Source: an uncultured Paraglaciecola sp.
Lineage (GTDB): Bacteria; Pseudomonadota; Gammaproteobacteria; Enterobacterales; Alteromonadaceae
Reading direction: 5' to 3'
Assembly: GCA_947498355.1 (NCBI GenBank)
Contig: CANMKA010000012.1
Coordinates: 36,550-100,549 of the forward strand
Length of the DNA: 64,000 nucleotides
The notes beneath the pieces are model-generated. The model was not told where the DNA came from. It ran no database searches and saw nothing but the letters and a program-made list of their open reading frames with translations. Shown here one piece after another: positions 19,540-28,649 of the stretch. How positions within the stretch are numbered: position 1 is the first letter of the stretch; each line of letters starts with the position of its first letter. A program made the position numbers and the translations under genes.

Positions 19540-21849
19540 TTACTTTTTAGCCTTTGCGAAGGCCTCTGCAAAAGCGTTCCCCATTAATTGATTATTAGGT
19601 TGTTTCTGGTTTTTACGTCCTTGGTCAGTGGTTTTTTTACTTTTGCTATGGTGAACTTTGGCTGATGCTTTCGGGGCGTGACTGCTTGGCGAGTCAGACA
19701 ATTTCATACTGAATGAAATACGCTTCCTTGGAGCATCGACTTCCATGACTTTGACTTTTACGATTTCCCCAGCTTTTACAATATCTCTTGGGTCTGAAAT
19801 AAATTTGTCTGTCATTGCGCTAATATGTACCAGTCCATCTTGATGCACCCCTACATCAACAAAGGCACCAAAGTTCGCGACATTACTGACTACCCCTTCT
19901 AAGATCATGCCGACTTTTAAATCGGCTATGGTTTGGATTTGTTCATTAAAGTTGGCCATTTTGAATTCTGGGCGAGGGTCGCGTCCGGGTTTGTCTAATT
20001 CATTTAGGATGTCTGTAATAGTGGGCAGCCCAAACTTATCAGTCACAAACTCTTCGGGACGAAGTTGTTTGAGTACCTCGGCATTTCCAAGTAGGTCACT
20101 CACCTCAACATTGGCTTGTTGCACAATCGACTTGACCACAGGATAGGCTTCGGGATGCACCGCAGAATTGTCTAGTGGATCTGAGCCACCTGTTACTCGC
20201 AAAAATCCAGCCGATTGCTCAAAAGCTTTTGGCCCCAAACGCTCGACTTTGATGAGTTGTTTTCGATTTTCAAAGGCGCCATGTGTGTCTCTAAATGCCA
20301 CAATATTGTGAGCTAATGTTTTGTTTAACCCAGAAACATGGCTAAGTAATGCGCCAGATGCGGTATTTAAGTCAACGCCAACTGAGTTTACGCAATCTTC
20401 GATAACCGTATTTAACGACTGACCTAATCGACTTTGGCTGACGTCATGTTGGTATTGGCCCACACCAATAGCTTTGGGTTCAATTTTAACTAGCTCAGCC
20501 AGCGGATCTTGTAAGCGCCTTGCAATTGATACTGCGCCTCGCAGGGATACATCTAAGTCGGGTAATTCGGCACTGGCTAGCTCAGAAGCAGAATAAACCG
20601 ATGCACCAGCTTCGCTAACCACTAGCTTTTTTGCACCTAACTCTGGGTGTTTAGACAAGGTTTCGCTAACGAGCTTGTCGGTTTCTCTGGAGCCTGTGCC
20701 GTTACCAATACTAATCAATTGTACTTTGTGTTGCTTGCACAAGTTGGCAATAGTACGGGATGATTTTTCCCACTGGTTTTGTGGTACGTGGGGGAAAATG
20801 GTGCTGGTGGCTAGGATTTTTCCCGTTGCGTCGACTATCGCGATTTTTACTCCGGTTCGTAGTCCTGGATCTAAGCCCATGGTGACTTTGGGGCCTGCTG
20901 GTGCTGCCATCAGCAAGTCTTTTAAATTGTTGGCAAATACATCAATGGCCGCCGCCTCGGCTGTATCTCGCAGTCCGCCAAATAGTTCGTTTTCCATGTG
21001 CGACATAATCTTATTACGCCATGTACTTTGAACTACAGACTGCAGCCATGGGTCGGCGGCTCTTTTTGAAAAGCTTAAATCAAGATGTTGGGCAATCATA
21101 TATTCGCAGTGTGATTGCTTGTTGTCTTCGGCTTGTTCTGGATCCGCTTCGAGGCGAACACTTAATACCCCTTCGTTGCGCCCTCTGAACATGGCCAAAG
21201 CCCGATGAGAAGGAACGTTAGTGAGACGTTCTGAATGCTCAAAATAGTCTTTATATTTTACTGCTTCTTTTTCTTTGCCTTTAATTACGCGACTTTGGAT
21301 GTGCGCATGGCGGGTTAGGTGTTTACGAATTTTTTGCAAGAGTTGCGGATCTTCTGCAAAACGTTCCATTAAAATGAATTTAGCGCCTTCTAAAGCTTGT
21401 TTAGTGTCACTGATATCCCCTTTGATAAATGATTTAGCATGTTCTTCGGGGTTGAGTGATGGATTGTTTAATAAGTCGCTGGCTAAAGGTTCTAGCCCAG
21501 CCTCCTTGGCTACTTGGCCTTTGGTTCTGCGCTTTGGTTTAAAGGGTAAGTAAAGGTCCTCTAAGTCCGTTTTGTTTTCTGTGTTGATGATGCTCTTTTG
21601 TAACTCAGAAGTCAGTTTGTCTTGTTCTTGTATCGATTTGATAATGACTTTTTTGCGGTCTTCCAGCTCTCGTAAGTAGCGTAGGCGTTGTTCTAGTTTT
21701 CTCAGCGCTATGTCGTCTAACCCTTGGGTGGCTTCTTTTCGGTAGCGTGCAATAAAGGGAACCGTTGACCCCTCGTCCAGTAATGTCACCGCAGCTTTAA
21801 CTTGCTGAGCGTTGACCTGAAGTTCGTGGGCGAGTTTGTCTATGATCAT
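19540..21849 (-). CDS. tex: RNA-binding transcription accessory protein Tex
   Basis: Tex is a conserved nucleic-acid-binding protein linked to transcription and stress tolerance. The 769-residue protein has the standard length. It has an N-terminal helical region, a YqgF-like RNase H fold (MGLDPGLRTGVKIAIVDATG), helix-hairpin-helix motifs and an S1 RNA-binding domain near residues 650-720 (GMILEGVVSNVANFGAFVDVG). A Lys/Ser-rich tail follows. It is transcribed towards the SprA-related gene; greB lies upstream on the same strand. Confidence 0.97.
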   Translation of the reverse strand: MIIDKLAHELQVNAQQVKAAVTLLDEGSTVPFIARYRKEATQGLDDIALRKLEQRLRYLRELEDRKKVIIKSIQEQDKLTSELQKSIINTENKTDLEDLYLPFKPKRRTKGQVAKEAGLEPLASDLLNNPSLNPEEHAKSFIKGDISDTKQALEGAKFILMERFAEDPQLLQKIRKHLTRHAHIQSRVIKGKEKEAVKYKDYFEHSERLTNVPSHRALAMFRGRNEGVLSVRLEADPEQAEDNKQSHCEYMIAQHLDLSFSKRAADPWLQSVVQSTWRNKIMSHMENELFGGLRDTAEAAAIDVFANNLKDLLMAAPAGPKVTMGLDPGLRTGVKIAIVDATGKILATSTIFPHVPQNQWEKSSRTIANLCKQHKVQLISIGNGTGSRETDKLVSETLSKHPELGAKKLVVSEAGASVYSASELASAELPDLDVSLRGAVSIARRLQDPLAELVKIEPKAIGVGQYQHDVSQSRLGQSLNTVIEDCVNSVGVDLNTASGALLSHVSGLNKTLAHNIVAFRDTHGAFENRKQLIKVERLGPKAFEQSAGFLRVTGGSDPLDNSAVHPEAYPVVKSIVQQANVEVSDLLGNAEVLKQLRPEEFVTDKFGLPTITDILNELDKPGRDPRPEFKMANFNEQIQTIADLKVGMILEGVVSNVANFGAFVDVGVHQDGLVHISAMTDKFISDPRDIVKAGEIVKVKVMEVDAPRKRISFSMKLSDSPSSHAPKASAKVHHSKSKKTTDQGRKNQKQPNNQLMGNAFAEAFAKAKK

Positions 21850-21963
21850 GATGAAAGGCTACCTGTTTGAGTGATTAGCGCAAAATTGAAACGTAATATA
21901 TGGGTGAATTATTGAATTGCTAGAGGCTGTTGACCTTTTGAACCTGTTTTAAAAGAAGAAGTT

Positions 21964-22446
21964 TTATATTGCATCGTATTTTATATCGGTAACCAGCCAA
22001 TATTGTTGACCACTAGGGGTGTTGACACATACCTCGTCATCCACCTCTTTTTTGAGTAGTGCTCTAGCCATAGGAGAGTCGATTGAGATGTAATTGCCTG
22101 AACTGCCGTATATTTCTTCTGGGCCTACGATTTTAAACGACTTGGTCTCACCTGCTTCGTTTTCAATTTTTACATTGGCACCAAAAAATACTTTTCCTTC
22201 TTGTTGCGGTGAGTAATGTACCACTCGTACGTCAGGCAAATATTTTCGAAGAAATCTAATTCGTCTATCAATTTCGCGCAGTTTACGTTTGTTGTATTGA
22301 TAATCGGCATTTTCACTGCGATCTCCCAAACTGGCGGCCCAAGTCACAATTTTGGTGATTTCGGGTCTATGCTCATGCCATAGATAATCGTGTTCATCTT
22401 TGAGCTTTTTGTACCCTTGGGGTGTGATAAGCATGGTTTTAGACAT
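21964..22446 (-). CDS. greB: Transcription elongation factor GreB
   Basis: GreB enters the secondary channel of RNA polymerase and stimulates cleavage of backtracked transcripts. The 160-residue protein has an N-terminal coiled coil whose acidic tip is in GDRSENADY, followed by a C-terminal FKBP-like domain. The length and the RRIRFLRKYL segment favour GreB over GreA. It precedes tex on the same strand, as in E. coli. Confidence 0.95.
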   Translation of the reverse strand: MSKTMLITPQGYKKLKDEHDYLWHEHRPEITKIVTWAASLGDRSENADYQYNKRKLREIDRRIRFLRKYLPDVRVVHYSPQQEGKVFFGANVKIENEAGETKSFKIVGPEEIYGSSGNYISIDSPMARALLKKEVDDEVCVNTPSGQQYWLVTDIKYDAI

Positions 22447-22919
22447 ATTTGTTAGGTTGCCATTTGTGGTTATTGCATTTTATTCCTAAATACTACCAGC
22501 AAAATGTGAGTTTTAAACTAGAGTTAAAGGGTCAAGGCAGTTTGTGACGTGAATCAATAACTGGCGTCTTAGGCTGCTTTGTTGATGAGCCAGAAAACAT
22601 TTTTTTGGAGAACGCTTAATCGATGTTTTCTGATTTTACTTTGCTGGGGCAGTTATCGGTATTGATGAGTCCGGTTCGCCTCTTAGGAATGAATAAAACT
22701 TTGGGATCGAGTTATACAATTTGTTGTAACACTAACCCGTTGAATCGGGACTAAACGCCCTTTTGAAGGGTATACCCACAGGAAAAGGTTCAGCAAGGAT
22801 AATGCTGATTATTGATGACATAATTAAAAGGCCGAGCGTATACGTTCGGCCTTTTGCTGTGTGTCTTATATTAGGGCACGCCCTAGTCGCCAAGTGATTT
22901 AGGGGCGGCATTAAGCGCA
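22447..22919. other. Intergenic region between greB and waaA
   Basis: This stretch of about 470 bases holds no supported gene. A minus-strand frame over 22732-22920 lacks homology features and coincides with the waaA terminator region. The only clear elements are the greB promoter side and the hairpin at 22826-22855. Confidence 0.6.
22826..22855 (-). terminator. Rho-independent terminator after waaA
   Basis: AAAAGGCCGAGCG pairs with CGTTCGGCCTTTT through one G-T wobble, giving a stem of about 13 bp with a 4-base loop (TATA). It lies about 65 bases downstream of the waaA stop in the direction of its transcription, and the T run on the minus strand follows the stem. It could also work on the plus strand. 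Confidence 0.85.
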
Positions 22920-24218
22920 CTAGCTGGATAGTCCGACTAATTCAAGTGTTTTAGCCAGCGCGCCTTTGTTCAGCTCAATCACCTGCGAACCTGTATCACC
23001 AGCACGTTTTCTCTCCTCTGGTGAAGATAGCCATAGTTGACAAGTGCTTACTATTTGCTCCGAGTTTTCAACTATTTTTAGAGCATTTGCGTCAATTAAT
23101 AATTGGCATATTGCAGGATTATTATAGGTTGAGGGCCCCATTATGATGGGTACGCCAAATGCTGCTGGCTCTAGTGCATTATGTCCGCCTCTTTTTGCAA
23201 GGCTACCTCCGACAAATGCGACATCTGCTAAAGCGTATAATGCACTCAGCTGGCCCATTTGATCACATAGAAGCACGTCGGTATCGGCTGTAGTTTGTTT
23301 GCTGAGACTCATTCTGCAGACGTTCAAAGCTCGCTCATGAAGAAGTTGGGCAACCTTGTCAAAACGCTGGGGGTGTCTTGGCACAATAATGAGTAGTAAA
23401 TTTGGTATGCGGCTTTTTAGTGATAAGTAGGCATCGACTAACACTTGTTCTTCTGGGTCATGAGTACTGCCTGCTAACAAGATTTGCCGAGCTTGCAGGG
23501 CAAAATCTTGGCTTAGGGTTGTTGCTTGCTGTTTTTCTTTAGCGCCTAGGTTTACTTCGAATTTTATATTGTTTGTCAGTGTTAGCTTATCGAGTTGGAT
23601 CCCAAGTGAACGATAGTTGTTGTAGTCTCGTTGACCTTGGGCGCAAATATGTTCAAAAGCGCTGAGCATTGGGCCAAACAGGGCTGGAAATTTCCGGTAG
23701 GTTGCAGTCGACTTAGCACTCATTCGACCATTTATCAGATAGAGCGGGATCGCCATTTTTTGACACATTAAGCATAGGTTTGGCCAAAGCTCCATCTCGT
23801 TGATTAGGACTTTAGTTGGGCGTATTTTTTTTAGGAAAAGCCAATGAAAGAGTGGAAAGTCGTAAGGAACATATTGATGCCTCACGTTACCTTTAAATAA
23901 GGTATCGACTCGCTCTGAACCTGTTGTGGTGTTGGTTGTTATGGTAACGTTTGGAAAATTAACCAGTACTTGTTGAACAAAGGTGTGGATAGCCGTCACT
24001 TCGCCTACAGATGCACAATGAATTAGGATTTCGCCTTCTCTGGATGAGCGATTAAGCAGTCCAAATCGCGTTAGACGAGCAGGTGTATAACCTGGTTTTT
24101 TTAAGCCTATCAACAATACTATTCGAATTATTAGAAATGGGCTGAGTATGAGCCAGAGCAAGTTGTATGCTAGGTAACTTATTTTTTGTTTGATTGTTAG
24201 GCCGCTCAGATAGGTCAT
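22920..24218 (-). CDS. waaA: 3-deoxy-D-manno-octulosonic acid transferase (KDO transferase)
   Basis: WaaA (KdtA) adds KDO residues to lipid IVA in lipopolysaccharide synthesis at the cytoplasmic face of the inner membrane. The 432-residue GT30 protein has an N-terminal anchor helix and the domain segment ILIHCASVGEV. The C-terminal nucleotide-binding part has FVGGSLAKRGGHNALEPAAFGVPIIMGP. Length and motifs are standard. Confidence 0.96.
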   Translation of the reverse strand: MTYLSGLTIKQKISYLAYNLLWLILSPFLIIRIVLLIGLKKPGYTPARLTRFGLLNRSSREGEILIHCASVGEVTAIHTFVQQVLVNFPNVTITTNTTTGSERVDTLFKGNVRHQYVPYDFPLFHWLFLKKIRPTKVLINEMELWPNLCLMCQKMAIPLYLINGRMSAKSTATYRKFPALFGPMLSAFEHICAQGQRDYNNYRSLGIQLDKLTLTNNIKFEVNLGAKEKQQATTLSQDFALQARQILLAGSTHDPEEQVLVDAYLSLKSRIPNLLLIIVPRHPQRFDKVAQLLHERALNVCRMSLSKQTTADTDVLLCDQMGQLSALYALADVAFVGGSLAKRGGHNALEPAAFGVPIIMGPSTYNNPAICQLLIDANALKIVENSEQIVSTCQLWLSSPEERKRAGDTGSQVIELNKGALAKTLELVGLSS

Positions 24219-24376
24219 GTAGAAAGCTAGTTAAAAGCAGTAAGAAGAGTCTCTATGTTCAGTTTAGCTGATTGCACAGTTTGTTAACAGTTTGAATTCC
24301 TTTATTTTTTATTGTTTTGCTAGTATTTTTCGTCATGTGTTCTAGTATAAAAATACTCGTTTCGTGGAGTCTATTT

Positions 24377-24829
24377 TTGTTTAAACTGGTTTGTTGCCGA
24401 TTTTTATTTATTCAAATAACCGGATTGTTATTTTTCGGGTCAGCAACATGCTTAGCTTATGCTGAAGAGATAGTGGTTATCACTCATCCTTCTGTTTCAA
24501 GCACGAGCGCAAATGCCCTGCAAATTACTCGCTTGTTCTCTATGCGCCAAACCGTATGGCAAAATGAGCAACCCGTTGTGGTATTTGTTTTGCCTAACGA
24601 CTCTCCTCTACATCGTCAATTTAGTATTAATGTCCTTGGCGTTTTTCCTTACCAGCTAGATCGAATTTGGAACAAGTTAGCTTTTTCGGGTTTGGGCGAG
24701 AAGCCTATTCAAGTTAATAGCGAACAAGAGATGATTAAGCGAGTTGGGACAACGCCAGGTGCAATTGGCTATGTGTCTTCAGTCAATGTTTTATCTAATG
24801 TAAACGTACTCGCGGTTCGGGAGCAGTGA
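24377..24829 (+). CDS. PstS-like periplasmic phosphate-binding-type protein
   Basis: The frame opens at TTG 24317. TTG 24377 is preferred because a TGGAG lies 7 bases before it and the result is a clean signal peptide ending in CLAYA. The mature part (EIVVITHPSVSSTSANALQI) and the segment TTPGAIGYVSS match small PstS-like substrate-binding proteins. The next genes are a porin-like protein and a GGDEF-EAL sensor, all within 4 bases of one another. A role as a periplasmic ligand sensor or scavenger in that operon is an inference. Confidence 0.8.
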   Translation: MFKLVCCRFLFIQITGLLFFGSATCLAYAEEIVVITHPSVSSTSANALQITRLFSMRQTVWQNEQPVVVFVLPNDSPLHRQFSINVLGVFPYQLDRIWNKLAFSGLGEKPIQVNSEQEMIKRVGTTPGAIGYVSSVNVLSNVNVLAVREQ

Positions 24830-24830
24830 T

Positions 24831-26000
24831 ATGGTGCGATTAGCTTCACTCGTTTTTTTGTCTTCTCTGAGCGTGTCGGTTTACTCATCAGAGCATTTAA
24901 AGGTGCACGGTTTCCTAGCGCAAGGTGTCATTCAGGCTGCTGATTCAAACTTCGTAAATGATGATGGAGATGTTAGTTTGGAGTTGACAGAGGTAGGGAT
25001 CAACGCTGCATATCGGCTTAATTCATCTTTGCGAGTGGCAGGCCAAGGCGTATATGTAAACGGTGGCAACCGATATCCAGAGGGAGCAAGTATTGATTAT
25101 TTGTTCTTAGATTGGCAGGTAGTGAACAATTGTGATTGGAATGTTAAGGCTCAATTTGGTCGCAACAAAAATTATCATTGGCTTTACTCTGCAACGCGGG
25201 ATGTGCCTCACACCCGCCCCTCTATTGTTTTACCCCAATCCTTGTATCTTGATGCTTTTCGCGATGTGGTAATTGGGGTTGACGGTTTAGCTCTCTTAGG
25301 ACGAACCAGCAACCATTTAGGGGAATGGGATATTAATCTGAGCTATGGCCGTTCGAAAATTAGTGACCAAGAAAAACGTAATTTACTGGGCGATGTTCAA
25401 GGTAGGCTGAATCATGATTCAGATACACAATTCAGTTTGTACTTTAGACCTAGTATTAGTCAGTGGCAGTGGGGAATATCTTTGCTCGATGCTAACTTCT
25501 CGTACGATAGTGCTGAGCTGGATAGGGTGGTAGACGGGGAGGTAATCTCGCAAAGATTGATGGTGAGTGCTTTGTATCAAGGTGAAAAGTGGGAAATTTC
25601 ATCCGAAATTATGCGAGAAAGAGGTAGGATCCAAAATATACTTTTTACCGGTTTTGCTAATGACTTAACGGCGGAAGGTGGGTACGTTCAGGCTCGTTAT
25701 TTTGTTTCACCAAGCCTTACCTTGCTATCTAGGTTAGATGTTTACGATAGAGATAGGAAAGACAGGCGTGGTAATAATATTGAATTAATTGGCCCGGGAG
25801 TTATCCCTAATTACTTTGGTTTTATGGATACGGGCACACTGGGGATTACATGGAGATTTGCATCTGAATGGCAAGTTCAGGGAGAGTTTCACCGAGTCAA
25901 GGGCACAGCTCGTCTTGCGCCAATTTTTGCTCCAAATCTAGCTGTAAACAACCAAAAATATTGGAATATGTGGGCCCTCCAACTTACGAGCTGGTTTTAG
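24831..26000 (+). CDS. Porin-like outer membrane beta-barrel protein
   Basis: The 389-residue protein has a signal peptide (cut near VYSS-EH). The mature part has alternating hydrophobic strands and aromatic girdles and ends in an aromatic residue (QLTSWF), as outer-membrane barrels do. It starts one base after the stop of the PstS-like gene and ends 3 bases before the GGDEF-EAL gene. It probably lets a ligand into the periplasm; the substrate is unknown. Confidence 0.78.
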   Translation: MVRLASLVFLSSLSVSVYSSEHLKVHGFLAQGVIQAADSNFVNDDGDVSLELTEVGINAAYRLNSSLRVAGQGVYVNGGNRYPEGASIDYLFLDWQVVNNCDWNVKAQFGRNKNYHWLYSATRDVPHTRPSIVLPQSLYLDAFRDVVIGVDGLALLGRTSNHLGEWDINLSYGRSKISDQEKRNLLGDVQGRLNHDSDTQFSLYFRPSISQWQWGISLLDANFSYDSAELDRVVDGEVISQRLMVSALYQGEKWEISSEIMRERGRIQNILFTGFANDLTAEGGYVQARYFVSPSLTLLSRLDVYDRDRKDRRGNNIELIGPGVIPNYFGFMDTGTLGITWRFASEWQVQGEFHRVKGTARLAPIFAPNLAVNNQKYWNMWALQLTSWF

Positions 26001-26003
26001 CTG

Positions 26004-28475
26004 ATGAGAAGATTCATAAGTTTACCCTATAAAATTATGGGCCCATTGCTAGCATTATTCGTTGTAGGGAGTATTTTGGTCACGGTTTTATGGATAAACA
26101 AAAATAATCAAGACTACCTAATTCAGCAACAAACTCTTCGTCAACAAGATCAAAAGCAGTTCATGTTGATCAAAGATATGCTAAGAAATCGACTCGAATC
26201 TTGGTTTGGTTCGTTTATCCATTTTCAGACCCGTTTATCTGATGATAATCGTGAATTATCGTCAAGCTTTGCCAGTGAGTTTGATTACATGCAGTTAAAT
26301 TGGCAAATTAATAATCTATGGTTATTTGAAACAGATAAACGTTTACTGTTCTCCACCACTAAGTCTATCCCTTTTGAAATAAACCGAGACGTAGATCAGG
26401 TTATCAATTACCAAACTTCGTTGTCGCATATTCGCTGTCATACAGAGTGCCAACAATACATTAGTGTTCCTATGCTCACAGGCGATGGTTCAATAGTGGT
26501 CTTGTCTCTAACTCACTCTTTGTTAGAAGCCTTGTCTTATTTAAACCGCTCTACTTTAGCGAAATTGGCGATTTTACGGGTGGATAAGCCCTTAATTTCA
26601 GAGTTAAGTTCTTCGTACTTTCTAGTGAAAAACATGAAAATAAATCCTCCTATTAACGTTTCGAATAGGCGCCATGTAGAAGAGGTTTTGAACGCTCTAC
26701 CCGATTCACTGTATTTAGATGACATTTTGGACTCGGGATATAAATTACAAACTGAGCAAGGTAGCTTCCTACTTAATTTATTGCCTGTCGAACAAGATAT
26801 AGATAACAATACTTACTTGTTGTTCGTGCATGATATTAGCGAGGCAGCCAACGCCCATGCTCGCTATCAAAATCGTATCGCCACCCTAGGCGCGCTGGTA
26901 GGTATTGTTGCAACCTTAGTGCTGTTTTTCATCTCTGTGAGACTAAAACGTCGTCTGGTTAAACTCGCTCAGCAGTTACCCTTACTTGCAGAAAAAAGAT
27001 ACGATGATTTTGAGCAGGCTAAAGTTAAAAAGAGTGGGATGTTTGTTGATGAGATAGAGTTATTGCAGGACTCTGCATCCCTGTTAGGAAAAGAGCTTTC
27101 GTCGTTAGATTCTATTCTCGAAAAAAACACCAAACAGCTCGAAGATATTGCCATGAATGACTGGCTAACGGGTTTACCCAATCGAAACCGCTTAAATATT
27201 AAGTTACAGCAGTTAATTCCAGCAACAGGCATTCAACATCATAAACTGACCGTGATGTTTTTGGATTTTGATAAATTCAGAAGCATAAATGACACCCATG
27301 GGCATGACATGGGCGACAGGTTTTTAGTCCATGCTGCGAAACGCATAAGTGATTGTCTAACCGAAAATGACATGTTATTTCGATTTGGCGGAGACGAGTT
27401 TGTGTTGGTAGTGACGGAACACAATAAACAAGAGTCGGCCCCAATTTTAGCGACCAGAGTTATAGATAGTTTCCGACAACCGATTGCCATCAACGAACTG
27501 CTTTTTTATACCTCTGCCAGTATTGGTATGGCATCTACTGAGAGTGCAGATACCACAATCGAAGACTTAATACGCAAGTCTGATCTTGCTATGTATCATT
27601 CAAAAGATGCCGGCGGCTGCCAATATAGTATTTTTAATGAAAAAATGCAGGCTAGTGCGTTACGCAAGGTTGAAATAGAAAACGAAGTTAGGAATGCCCT
27701 AGAGCAAGAGCAATTTACATTTGCATTGCAGCCTCAAGTGCATATTGCAACAGGTAAACTAATTGGTTTTGAGGCATTAATCAGGTGGCTGCATCCAGAG
27801 CGCGGGTTTGTGCCACCAGATGAATTTATTCCACTGATTGAAAATACTGAGCACATGATCAGTCTAGGTTATTGGGGCATGGAGCAAGCCTTTTTGATTT
27901 TACAAAAACTTGATGATCTCGGCTATACAGGATTAAAAGTGGCGGTTAATCTTTCTGCTAGTCAGTTTTTAGATCCTGATCTCGTGCCCTTTTTAGAAGG
28001 GCGTTTAAAAACCTACGAACGAAGCCCAGAGCAAATAGAGTTAGAGTTGACCGAACGCACCTTAGTCGCGGATGTTGATAAGACTTTGCAGACGATGAGT
28101 CGGCTAAAGGCTCTAGGGTTTGTATTCTCTATTGATGATTTCGGTACGGGTTACTCGTCTCTTGCCTATTTAAAACAGATGCCGGTAGACATTATTAAGA
28201 TAGACCGAAGTTTTGTAGCGGCTATGGACACCAATAGTGCTGACATGCAAATCGTGTCTTCCATCATTGCTATGGTTAATAAATTAGGAATGCGGGTTGT
28301 CGCCGAAGGAATAGAAACCCCGTCTCAGCTCGCTATGCTAAACAATTTGAGCTGTGAGATAGGTCAAGGTTATTTTATCTCTAGGCCGATCCCCGAAAAA
28401 GACTTATACCAGCTTCTACCCAATAAGCTAAATAACGGGGTTTGGGATGACTTGCTCGACCTGAATTCTGAGTAA
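26004..28475 (+). CDS. Membrane-bound diguanylate cyclase/phosphodiesterase (GGDEF-EAL)
   Basis: The 823-residue protein has two helices (about residues 10-30 and 291-310) that flank a periplasmic sensor domain of about 250 residues. A GGDEF domain with intact FGGDEF follows (about 380-545). An EAL domain (about 560-805) keeps FEALIRW, NLSASQF, ELTERTL, DDFGTGYSS and EGIET. Both domains look catalytically complete, so the protein could make or break c-di-GMP. The porin-like and PstS-like genes before it suggest that a periplasmic ligand controls it. Confidence 0.94.
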   Translation: MRRFISLPYKIMGPLLALFVVGSILVTVLWINKNNQDYLIQQQTLRQQDQKQFMLIKDMLRNRLESWFGSFIHFQTRLSDDNRELSSSFASEFDYMQLNWQINNLWLFETDKRLLFSTTKSIPFEINRDVDQVINYQTSLSHIRCHTECQQYISVPMLTGDGSIVVLSLTHSLLEALSYLNRSTLAKLAILRVDKPLISELSSSYFLVKNMKINPPINVSNRRHVEEVLNALPDSLYLDDILDSGYKLQTEQGSFLLNLLPVEQDIDNNTYLLFVHDISEAANAHARYQNRIATLGALVGIVATLVLFFISVRLKRRLVKLAQQLPLLAEKRYDDFEQAKVKKSGMFVDEIELLQDSASLLGKELSSLDSILEKNTKQLEDIAMNDWLTGLPNRNRLNIKLQQLIPATGIQHHKLTVMFLDFDKFRSINDTHGHDMGDRFLVHAAKRISDCLTENDMLFRFGGDEFVLVVTEHNKQESAPILATRVIDSFRQPIAINELLFYTSASIGMASTESADTTIEDLIRKSDLAMYHSKDAGGCQYSIFNEKMQASALRKVEIENEVRNALEQEQFTFALQPQVHIATGKLIGFEALIRWLHPERGFVPPDEFIPLIENTEHMISLGYWGMEQAFLILQKLDDLGYTGLKVAVNLSASQFLDPDLVPFLEGRLKTYERSPEQIELELTERTLVADVDKTLQTMSRLKALGFVFSIDDFGTGYSSLAYLKQMPVDIIKIDRSFVAAMDTNSADMQIVSSIIAMVNKLGMRVVAEGIETPSQLAMLNNLSCEIGQGYFISRPIPEKDLYQLLPNKLNNGVWDDLLDLNSE

Positions 28476-28595
28476 CACTTTGCGTTCTAGTGGCTATCTT
28501 TCCTTATCATTGGATTAAACTCGTTTACAATCGACTCGCAAAATACACACTCATAACCCTACTAAGATAATATCGCCGCCTAGAACGTTAATCAT

Positions 28596-28636
28596 AGGCC
28601 GAAAATAATGATAGGTTAACCTGTCATTATTGGCCT
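28596..28636. terminator. Bidirectional terminator between convergent c-di-GMP genes
   Basis: An imperfect hairpin pairs AGGCC and AATAATGATAGG with CCTGTCATTATT and GGCCT around a TTAA loop. It lies between the stop of the plus-strand GGDEF-EAL gene and the stop of the minus-strand response regulator and would serve both. Confidence 0.6.
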
Positions 28637-28649
28637 ACAGTTTATAGCT

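Noticed and set aside
22732..22920. Minus-strand frame next to waaA
   Set aside because: It coincides with the waaA terminator hairpin and has no protein features.
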